Origin: an uncultured Coriobacteriaceae bacterium
GTDB lineage: Bacteria; Actinomycetota; Coriobacteriia; Coriobacteriales; Eggerthellaceae
DNA length: 8,486 nt
Assembly (NCBI GenBank): GCA_902781245.1
Contig: CACZIP010000075.1
Coordinates: 1 to 8,486 of the forward strand
Reading direction: 5' to 3'
The position numbers and the translations under genes are program-made. Of this stretch, positions 1 through 5,118 are shown in pieces. The notes below the pieces were generated by a model. It searched no databases and was not told the origin of the DNA. It was given only the letters and a program-made list of their open reading frames with translations. Position 1 is the first letter of the stretch, and each line of letters opens with the position of its first letter.

Positions 1-1026
1 GTTTTCGAAGAGCGGTGGCAATCGCTGGGCATCTTCATCGTCGATACGACTCGCACGCACCCTGCGTTCGAGCTCGGAAAGCACCATTGCCGGTGAATCT
101 TCAAGCGAAAGCGCAGCCCCCATGGCCGCGAACAAATGGGCATCAGGAGGCTTGATGCCGTCTTCCCTGCCAAGCCCCAGCTTCTTGCGAAACGTCATGA
201 CCAACGCAGGTATGTGCTCGAACGGGCCTCCCAGAAACACGACTTTCCCTGTGATTGGTCGCCCACACGCCAAGCCACCGAGCGTCTGACGTGCAACTGC
301 ATCAAGGGCGCTCTGTGCGATATCGGCCTTGCGAGCTCCGGCATTTATAAGCGGCCGCACGTCCGTTTGGGCAAACACAGCACATCGGCTCGCTATCGGA
401 TAGGTTCGCTGCGATCCGAATGCAAGCTTGCTGATATTGCGCGTACGCTCGCCGAGCATGCCGGCAATTCCGTCAATGAAATCACCCGTTCCACCAGCGC
501 AAGTCGCGTTCATGCGCTGCTCGACATTGCCGGTCAGATACGTGATTTTCGCATCTTCGCCGCCCAGTTCTATTATGCAATCGGCATCTGGATAGCGCTC
601 CTTCACGGCGCCCGTCGTCGCCACCACCTCTTGCACGAATGGCACGTCCAGCGCCTTGGCCAATGCAATGCCCGCCGAACCCGTTATAGCCACAGGCAAG
701 TTCATATCGCCATAGCGCCAAACGGCATCGTGTAGCAGCTCTGCAAGCGTGGTCAGCACATCGCTTCGATGCCGGTGGTACATTCCGAACACAATCTGTC
801 CGCGCTCGTCGAGCGCTACGAGCTTGATCGTCTTCGAACCTGCGTCAATGCCAAGTGCAACAGGCTCGTTGTCGTTAGTGATGATGTTTGAGGAGCGCCG
901 TGACCACCATGAATTCCATTTGCGTGCACCTGTCGAGACCTTCTCCGAGGAATCTGGCTTGGTATCCACCCGCCCATGATGCGGTGGAACGGAGCGCTTG
1001 TTGTGGGGCGTCTCAAATCTAACCAT
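1..1026 (-). CDS. CoA-dehydratase activase, BadF/BadG/BcrA/BcrD ATPase family (3' part outside window)
   Basis: An open frame of 342 codons runs to base 1 without a stop, so only the N-terminal part is present. Family role: the activase uses ATP to pass an electron to a 2-hydroxyacyl-CoA dehydratase. Seen: phosphate-1 motif LGIDAGSKTIKLV (58-70), ITGSAG (114-119), ELGGEDAK (153-160), NATCAGGTGDF (173-183) and SRCAVFAQTDV (213-223). Cys176 and Cys215 are 39 residues apart and sit where HgdC-type activators carry the two cysteines that bind the shared [4Fe-4S] cluster. The motif VVFLGGPFEHIPAL followed by the ...PDAHLFAAMGAAL ending resembles the first domain of the large (about 1400-residue) fused activases, so the full gene is probably much longer (inference). 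The ATG at 1026 has an in-frame stop 15 bases upstream and no clear Shine-Dalgarno. A GTG at 969 is the only later start before the ATPase motif. The 57 residues before that motif are unusual. It lies 45 bp after the MFS gene and may be cotranscribed with it. Confidence 0.88.
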   Translation of the reverse strand, partial: MVRFETPHNKRSVPPHHGRVDTKPDSSEKVSTGARKWNSWWSRRSSNIITNDNEPVALGIDAGSKTIKLVALDERGQIVFGMYHRHRSDVLTTLAELLHDAVWRYGDMNLPVAITGSAGIALAKALDVPFVQEVVATTGAVKERYPDADCIIELGGEDAKITYLTGNVEQRMNATCAGGTGDFIDGIAGMLGERTRNISKLAFGSQRTYPIASRCAVFAQTDVRPLINAGARKADIAQSALDAVARQTLGGLACGRPITGKVVFLGGPFEHIPALVMTFRKKLGLGREDGIKPPDAHLFAAMGAALSLEDSPAMVLSELERRVRASRIDDEDAQRLPPLFEN

Positions 1027-1071
1027 GATTGTTTGATTTTACGACAACAGGCACAATCCTAGAGCTGCAGC

Positions 1072-2310
1072 TTACTTGCGCGCGTCCTCGCGGGCTTTCA
1101 CCTTGTCGGCGTTCACAAACAGGATGGCCAACGCCAGCAGTGGCAAACACGCGAACACGCGGTACATGACCGCATAGCCCGCTGCACCCGCAAGAAGACC
1201 TGCGAAAATGGCGCCTAGTCCCATGCCACCATCGTATCCGACGTAGAACGTGGCTGTAGCCGAACCGCGTCGCGCTTTCTCGATTCCAGCGACTGCCATG
1301 GTTTGGAATGTCGCATAGCATGTCGCGTATCCAACACCGTTGAACACAGCGCCGAGAGCAAGTACGGGAAAGCTGCTCGCGAAACTCAGCGTGAGCATCG
1401 ACAAGCACATGCCCGCCATGCCAATGAGCGCTGCCGGACGATAACCTCGCCGGTCGACGAATTTCCCCATGAACGGGCGTGAAGCCACGACGGCCAACGC
1501 TTCCACGACAAAGAACCATTGCACGCCCGTGATGCCGCGCAACTCGCTCATCACAGGGACAAACGAGGTCATGGCGCCATAGCATGCCGTGACGAAGAAC
1601 ATGATGCAAGCGGGTAGAATCGAGCGTTGTTCGAAGAATGTCTTGAGATTCAATTTGACCCTCGGCTTTTGCGCCACAGGCTCGAGTTCCTCGATAACCT
1701 CGACACCCTCTGCACGCGCCTTCTCGGCAGCCAACTCGTCCGGTGTTTTGACGAAACGCGAGCACACGAACGCAAGTGCAAAGAAGCAAGCGCTCACCAA
1801 TACGGATACTTGAGCGCCGAACGAATAGTAGATTGCCAGCGAAGCGCCCGGAGCCAGCACCGATGCGATGGCGTTGCCCTGCGTGAACCAGCTCATGCCC
1901 TCTCCGAAGCGTTTCTGAGGAATGATGTCGGATGCAAGTGTGGGCGACGCAGTGTTTGCCATGCCCCATCCGAGACCCTGGATGAAGCGGATAACCAAGA
2001 CGAGACTCACAAACGGCAGCAGGGCAAACAGCACCGAAGCAAAGCACATGATGAGCAAGCCGAGGCCTAACACACCCTTGCGCCCAAATCGGTCGATGGC
2101 CACGCCCACGATCGGACGCATGAACACCGTTGCCAGCGTGTAAACGCCCGCGACGAACCCGATAACCGCCTCAGGCGCACCAAGATCGCGGAAATGCAGC
2201 GGCAGCAGTGATGGCAGCATTCCGAAACCGCAAAACAGAAAGAAATTGGCAAATGTGACCATGACAAAGCTGCGTGTCCACAGCTTCGGTTGTTCTTCGA
2301 TTTCTCCCAC
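1072..2310 (-). CDS. Major facilitator superfamily (MFS) efflux-type transporter
   Basis: A 412-residue protein with about 12 hydrophobic helices in two halves, which is the normal MFS length. The loop 2-3 motif A is clear, GVAIDRFGRK (69-78), and its half-repeat GKFVDRRGYR is at 282-291. A charged cytoplasmic linker rich in Glu, Lys and Ala separates the halves at about 187-228. The protein should sit in the inner membrane as a proton-coupled transporter, probably exporting a small molecule, but the substrate cannot be read from sequence. I chose the GTG at 2310 because an AAGAAGG Shine-Dalgarno lies 7 bases upstream. The frame extends 33 more codons upstream, but that stretch is not membrane-like in the right way and would cover the inverted repeat at 2334-2360. 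The gene is divergent from an ArsR-type metal sensor, which makes metal-regulated expression likely (inference). The dehydratase activase follows on the same strand. Confidence 0.9.
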   Translation of the reverse strand: MGEIEEQPKLWTRSFVMVTFANFFLFCGFGMLPSLLPLHFRDLGAPEAVIGFVAGVYTLATVFMRPIVGVAIDRFGRKGVLGLGLLIMCFASVLFALLPFVSLVLVIRFIQGLGWGMANTASPTLASDIIPQKRFGEGMSWFTQGNAIASVLAPGASLAIYYSFGAQVSVLVSACFFALAFVCSRFVKTPDELAAEKARAEGVEVIEELEPVAQKPRVKLNLKTFFEQRSILPACIMFFVTACYGAMTSFVPVMSELRGITGVQWFFVVEALAVVASRPFMGKFVDRRGYRPAALIGMAGMCLSMLTLSFASSFPVLALGAVFNGVGYATCYATFQTMAVAGIEKARRGSATATFYVGYDGGMGLGAIFAGLLAGAAGYAVMYRVFACLPLLALAILFVNADKVKAREDARK

Positions 2311-2333
2311 CCAACAGCCTTCTTTCCAAAACC

Positions 2334-2360
2334 CGACAATGAAAACAGCTTCTATTGTCG
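2334..2360. promoter_or_regulatory. Inverted repeat, candidate operator between MFS and arsR-type genes
   Basis: CGACAAT (2334-2340) and ATTGTCG (2354-2360) are perfect inverse complements around 13 bases. The symmetry continues inward as GAA (2341-2343) and TTC (2350-2352) with one unpaired T at 2353. The centres of the two arms are 20 bp apart, two helical turns, which fits a dimeric winged-helix repressor. The right arm also contains GACAAT on the minus strand, which resembles a -10 box, though no good -35 accompanies it. The site lies 24 bp upstream of the MFS start and 105 bp upstream of the regulator. Assignment to the ArsR-type protein is inference; the repeat is not the textbook SmtB/CzrA operator sequence. 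Confidence 0.5.
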
Positions 2361-2465
2361 AGCTTCGGAAAAAACACCCCTCATACCACAAACATGAACT
2401 TGCTTGCATACACGGCCTGAGAAAAACGATGATGCTAAACTGATTGGAGACAACGAAAGGACACG

Positions 2466-2801
2466 ATGATGCACGACGAATCGACTCACGAAGCTCAAAT
2501 CACCCTCGACGAAACCATGCCCGACGAAGAACTCCTCTACGACCTGGCTGATCTGTTCAAGGTGTTCTCCGATACGACACGCATCAAGATACTGTATTCG
2601 CTTATGACCGAAGAGCGGCGCGTCGCAGACATCGCAGAGACCATCGGTGCAACGCAAAGCGCCGTATCCCATCAGCTGCGCATCTTGAAAACCGCACGGC
2701 TTGTGAAATTCCAGCGCGACGGCAAGAGCATCATCTACTCACTTGCAGACGACCATGTCTACACGATGCTTGCACAGGGATTGAGCCACATCTGCGAGTA
2801 A
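2466..2801 (+). CDS. ArsR/SmtB-family transcriptional repressor with alpha-5 zinc-site motif
   Basis: A 111-residue winged helix-turn-helix repressor. Helix 1 covers about 21-35 (LADLFKVFSDTTRIKILYSL continues to 46). The recognition region is VADIAETIGATQSAVSHQLRIL (53-74), followed by the wing KFQRDGKSIIYSL (81-93). The last helix holds Asp95-x-His97-x10-His108-x2-Glu111, exactly the DxHx10Hx2E pattern of the SmtB/ZiaR alpha-5 zinc site, and Glu111 is the final residue. The alpha-3 cysteine motif of arsenic and cadmium sensors (ELCVCDL type) is absent. In this family metal binding releases the dimer from DNA, so the likely job is zinc- (or cobalt-) relieved repression of itself and the divergent MFS gene (inference). 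Two ATGs are possible: AAAGGA at 2456-2461 is 4 bases before the ATG at 2466 and 7 bases before the ATG at 2469, so 2469 may be the true start. Confidence 0.92.
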   Translation: MMHDESTHEAQITLDETMPDEELLYDLADLFKVFSDTTRIKILYSLMTEERRVADIAETIGATQSAVSHQLRILKTARLVKFQRDGKSIIYSLADDHVYTMLAQGLSHICE

Positions 2802-2829
2802 TAATCGTTTGTCACGTTTTACCTAAAGT

Positions 2830-3717
2830 TTAATTCATCGGATATTGCGGCCCCGATGCGGGCGGCATCTGCTCGAACGGCATGGGGTCGTCCTGCCCGC
2901 GCCAGTGCGGCACGTCAAACTGCATGGTCCAATAGCCGACTGCACGAGCCACAATTGCCTCGATAGCCATACCGGCCACCACTGCAAAGAAGATAAATGC
3001 GATGAGCAAGAGTGCCGCAATGCCGCCGATGCCGGCAATGGCTGCGGTGCTAGGATCGCCACCTCCGGAAGCGCCGTAACCGACGGCGATGATGGCGAGC
3101 ACGCCAATAGTAACCACTATGGTGATGACAACTGACAGGATGAGTCCAAGCAGCAAATTCATGCCGAAGATGCGCATGATGCCGCCTGTATCTTTGCGCA
3201 TCATGCTCCAAATCTTGCCGAGCTGGAAGCCCGGTGAGAGGCGATCGTAGATAGCCGAGCGCATAAACGCGACCCACATGGGGATGGTGACGACCAGGGC
3301 CAGCAGCATACCAACGAGGTAAAGCAACGCTCCAATGCCTGCGGACGCAGCACTACCCGCACTCGCCAACGAAGAGTTCTCGCTGAAACCGTAAAGGCTT
3401 GCATAGAACATGGAGCCCTGCATGCTGGTTCCTATGTACGCGATGACGGTTGGGATGAGGGAGAACACGAACGCAATCACGAACAGGAACCATCCACGTC
3501 GCCAGAACTTGCCATCATCGTTCGAGAAGATGCTGGCCGGCATGGGCTGATGAACACCCCAGGCGATTTCGCGAGCCCATCCATACAGGTAGCCGTACGA
3601 CACAATCGATCCGAAAATCGGGATGAAGTTGACCAGTGCCAGCAGGCACATCTTTCCAAACCATCCCGGGGAGTTCTTGACATCGTTCCACGCTGTCTGG
3701 AAGTATTTAATCTGCAT
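2830..3717 (-). CDS. Polytopic membrane protein, DUF4013-like, function unknown
   Basis: A 295-residue membrane protein. Hydrophobic segments lie at about 22-46, 73-95, 126-150, 181-207 and 216-245. The N-terminal block SPGWFGKMCLLALVNFIPIF followed by GWAREIAWG matches my recollection of the DUF4013 family, whose function is unknown; this was not checked by search. The last 30 residues are hydrophilic and proline-rich (PMPFEQMPPASGPQYPMN). I start at ATG 3717, which has AGGAG 7 bases upstream. A GTG at 3732 opens the same frame but overlaps that ribosome binding site. The gene begins 44 bp past the rplL terminator stem, and no clear promoter was found in the gap. Its stop lies 28 bp from the end of the convergent regulator gene. 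Nothing in it shows a catalytic motif. Confidence 0.82.
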   Translation of the reverse strand: MQIKYFQTAWNDVKNSPGWFGKMCLLALVNFIPIFGSIVSYGYLYGWAREIAWGVHQPMPASIFSNDDGKFWRRGWFLFVIAFVFSLIPTVIAYIGTSMQGSMFYASLYGFSENSSLASAGSAASAGIGALLYLVGMLLALVVTIPMWVAFMRSAIYDRLSPGFQLGKIWSMMRKDTGGIMRIFGMNLLLGLILSVVITIVVTIGVLAIIAVGYGASGGGDPSTAAIAGIGGIAALLLIAFIFFAVVAGMAIEAIVARAVGYWTMQFDVPHWRGQDDPMPFEQMPPASGPQYPMN

Positions 3718-3760
3718 GTGAGTGCTCCTCACCTACTTCTTGATGTACAACGCCCATGAT

Positions 3761-3788
3761 AACGAAAAGGGGCGCCGAAGCGCCCCTT
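3761..3788 (-). terminator. Rho-independent terminator of rplJ-rplL
   Basis: On the minus strand, AAGGGGCGC (3788-3780) and GCGCCCCTT (3775-3767) form a perfect 9-bp stem around a TTCG tetraloop, followed by TTTTCGTT. The UUCG loop closed by a C-G pair is exceptionally stable in RNA. It starts 24 bp after the rplL stop, so it most likely ends the rplJL transcript. Confidence 0.9.
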
Positions 3789-3812
3789 CCGATTGAGTCT
3801 GTGACTCGCTTG

Positions 3813-4193
3813 TTACTTCAGGGTAACAGCAGCACCAGCTTCCTCGAGCTTGGCCTTGATCTCCTCGGCCTTGTCCTTGGCAACGCCTTCCTGGATGGCC
3901 TTCGGAGCGCTCTCGACAGCTTCCTTGGCTTCCTTCAGGCCGAGACCGGTGATCTCGCGGACAGCCTTGATGACAGCGATCTTGTTGTCGCCGAAGCCCT
4001 CGAGCACGACGTCAAACTCGGTCTTCTCCTCAGCCTCAGCAGCAGCGCCAGCAGCCGGACCAGCGGCAACGACAGCAGCAGGAGCAGCAGCGGAAACGCC
4101 AAACTCTTCCTCGATCATCTTGACGAGCTCGGAAGCCTCGAGCAGGGTCATTTCCTTCAAAGCCTCAATAATCTCTTCTTTGGTAGCAGCCAT
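3813..4193 (-). CDS. rplL: 50S ribosomal protein L7/L12
   Basis: A 126-residue acidic protein of standard family length. It forms the flexible stalk of the large ribosomal subunit, as dimers bound to L10, and recruits translation GTPases. The N-terminal dimerization domain occupies about 1-33 (KEEIIEALKEMTLLEASELV). An Ala/Pro/Gly-rich hinge covers about 34-55. The globular C-terminal domain (about 57-126) includes the conserved KIAVIKAVREITGLGLKEAK helices and ends in VTLK. The start ATG has AAAGGA 8 bases upstream. It follows rplJ by 100 bp, a gap containing three hairpins, and ends at a strong terminator rather than reading into rpoB. Confidence 0.98.
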   Translation of the reverse strand: MAATKEEIIEALKEMTLLEASELVKMIEEEFGVSAAAPAAVVAAGPAAGAAAEAEEKTEFDVVLEGFGDNKIAVIKAVREITGLGLKEAKEAVESAPKAIQEGVAKDKAEEIKAKLEEAGAAVTLK

Positions 4194-4215
4194 TTCTGCA
4201 TTCCTTTCGTTTCGG

Positions 4216-4282
4216 GGCGGGCACCGTGCCCGCCTGCGACCTTGCGGTCTTTACTTGTCATGTCATGCGGCAATCAAGCCGC
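4216..4282 (-). other. Three tandem stem-loops between rplJ and rplL
   Basis: In transcription order on the minus strand: GCGGC/GCCGC (4282-4278 with 4271-4267, 6-nt loop); GACC/GGTC closed by a GCAA tetraloop of GNRA type (4249-4238); and GGCGGGC/GCCCGCC (4234-4228 with 4222-4216, 5-nt loop). The last lies about 12 bases before the rplL Shine-Dalgarno. No U-tract follows any of them, so they are not terminators of the usual kind. They may be mRNA processing or stability elements, or may set the high L12:L10 ratio (inference). Confidence 0.55.
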
Positions 4283-4293
4283 GGTTGCTGCGA

Positions 4294-4812
4294 TTACGCA
4301 GCCTTCTGATCGGCAACCTGTTGGATTGCGCGGGCAAGACCGCTCGGCACGCCGTTGATGGAAACGGCAAGGCCGCGTGCGACACCGGAAATGGCGCCAG
4401 CGATCTGGGCGATGAGAACCTCCTTGGAAGGCAGCGAGGCGATAGCCTGCACCTCGTCGGCTGCGATGAACGTGTTGTCCATCATGCCACCCTTGACTTC
4501 CAGCTTCTTGTTCTCCTTCGCGAACTCGGTGATGGCCTTGGCGGCGGCGGCTACGTCGCCGTCACAGAACACGAAAGCGGACGGGCCTTCGAGGATAGCG
4601 TCCATGTTGACGAGGTCGAGCTCGGCGAGAGCCTTCTTCATGATGGTGTTCTTGTACACCTTCATGATGGCGCCGGATTCGCGGATTGCACGGCGGAGAG
4701 CTTCGGTCTCCTTGACGGTCAAACCACATGCGTCGACGACCCATACAGCGTTAACGCCTTCGAGGTCAGCCTTGATGTTCTCCATCATCTCTTGATTACG
4801 AGCATTGGGCAT
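4294..4812 (-). CDS. rplJ: 50S ribosomal protein L10
   Basis: A 172-residue protein, the usual length for L10. It is the stalk base that binds 23S rRNA and carries L7/L12 dimers on its C-terminal helix. Family features include the N-terminal helix NQEMMENIKADLEGVNAVWV, then GLTVKETEALRRAIRESGA, VYKNTIMKKAL, the GPSAFVF strand and the C-terminal SGLARAIQQVADQ helix. I start at ATG 4812, preceded by AAAGGAGG with 8 bases to the ATG. A GTG at 4821 in the same frame lies immediately next to that ribosome binding site and is unlikely. The gene is preceded by an attenuated leader that L10 itself probably controls. It is the first gene of a two-gene operon; rplK and rplA are not upstream. Confidence 0.98.
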   Translation of the reverse strand: MPNARNQEMMENIKADLEGVNAVWVVDACGLTVKETEALRRAIRESGAIMKVYKNTIMKKALAELDLVNMDAILEGPSAFVFCDGDVAAAAKAITEFAKENKKLEVKGGMMDNTFIAADEVQAIASLPSKEVLIAQIAGAISGVARGLAVSINGVPSGLARAIQQVADQKAA

Positions 4813-4870
4813 TGAGTGCACCTCCTTTCTTTTTCAAACTCATGTTCCGCACCTCAGGCGGGATCGAGTC

Positions 4871-4912
4871 CGAAAAAGAAACGACCCCTGCGTCCAAAGA
4901 CAGCAGGGGTCG
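4871..4912 (-). terminator. Attenuator terminator in the rplJ leader
   Basis: On the minus strand, CGACCCCTGC (4912-4903) pairs with GCAGGGGTCG (4891-4882) in a perfect 10-bp stem with an 11-nt loop (4902-4892), followed at once by TTTCTTTTTC. This is a good intrinsic terminator, placed 59 bp before the rplJ start and downstream of its promoter, so it acts inside the leader as an attenuator. Part of its stem and most of its loop can pair with an upstream leader segment instead. Confidence 0.88.
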
Positions 4913-4925
4913 CACGCAATCGATC

Positions 4926-5024
4926 GGTACAACCACCTCGGCGGGCCGCTTTCGCGATTAAACCTTGCGGTACCAGCTGTCTTCGGTAGCGGAACTGCTA
5001 ACAGTTCTGCTGCGATTAAGCAGC
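4926..5024 (-). promoter_or_regulatory. L10 leader (autoregulatory mRNA structure with antiterminator segment)
   Basis: The transcript opens with two hairpins: GCTGC/GCAGC (5024-5009) and GAACTG/CAGTTC with a TTAG loop (5007-4992). A long-range GGTAC/GTACC helix (4974-4970 with 4930-4926) then encloses the purine-rich CCCGCCGAGGTGG (4945-4933), which resembles the GCCGAGG core of known L10 leaders. The segment CCGAAGACAGC (4986-4976) can pair with GCTGTCTTTGG (4904-4894), 11 pairs including one G-U. That pairing takes the end of the terminator's 5' arm and most of its loop. By analogy with L10 leaders, free L10 would bind here and favour termination (inference). Confidence 0.72.
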
Positions 5025-5030
5025 CTGAAT

Positions 5031-5058
5031 ATAATACCTGTTACACGTTGCCTTGCAA
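5031..5058 (-). promoter_or_regulatory. Probable sigma-70-type promoter of rplJ-rplL
   Basis: On the minus strand, TTGCAA (5058-5053, 4 of 6 match to the -35 consensus) is 16 bp from TATTAT (5036-5031, 5 of 6 match to the -10 consensus). A start near 5024 would put the leader hairpins right at the 5' end of the RNA. The location in the only sizeable gap upstream of rplJ supports it. Confidence 0.6.
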
Positions 5059-5070
5059 AGAACTTAACGG

Positions 5071-5101
5071 TTTCTCCACTATCAGCCGCAGTGGCGAGAA
5101 A
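5071..5101 (-). terminator. Possible weak terminator after the 681-residue membrane protein gene
   Basis: On the minus strand, TTTCT-CG-CCACT (5101-5090) pairs with AGTGG-AGAAA (5080-5071), two 5-bp helices with a 2-nt bulge and a 9-nt loop. It starts 18 bp after the stop codon. What follows (CCGTTAAGTT) is only a poor U-tract, so function as a terminator is uncertain. Confidence 0.35.
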
Positions 5102-5118
5102 ATTGCCATTTCCCCCAA

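Noticed and set aside
136..735. Plus-strand open frame of 199 codons
   Set aside because: It lies opposite the activase frame, which carries clear family motifs. The plus-strand product is rich in Arg and His and has no family resemblance.
1019..2047. Minus-strand open frame of 342 codons overlapping the MFS gene
   Set aside because: It is in another frame of the same strand; the MFS frame has helices and motif A, while this one is Arg/His/Cys-rich and structureless.
2391..2412. ATGAAC followed by TTGCAT as a SmtB-like operator half-site pair
   Set aside because: Only one arm resembles the TGAAC half-site; the other arm does not form the expected inverse complement.
2404..2433. TTGCAT-18 bp-GATGAT as promoter of the ArsR-type gene
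   Set aside because: Only 3 of 6 and 4 of 6 consensus matches, so it is no better than chance in this region.
2802..2829. Bidirectional terminator between the convergent regulator and membrane protein genes
   Set aside because: The 28 bases contain no stem of useful length, so termination there must rely on another mechanism or lie inside a gene.
3850..4815. Plus-strand open frame of 321 codons across rplL and rplJ
   Set aside because: It is antisense to two certain ribosomal protein genes and spans the gap between them; it is a codon-bias shadow.
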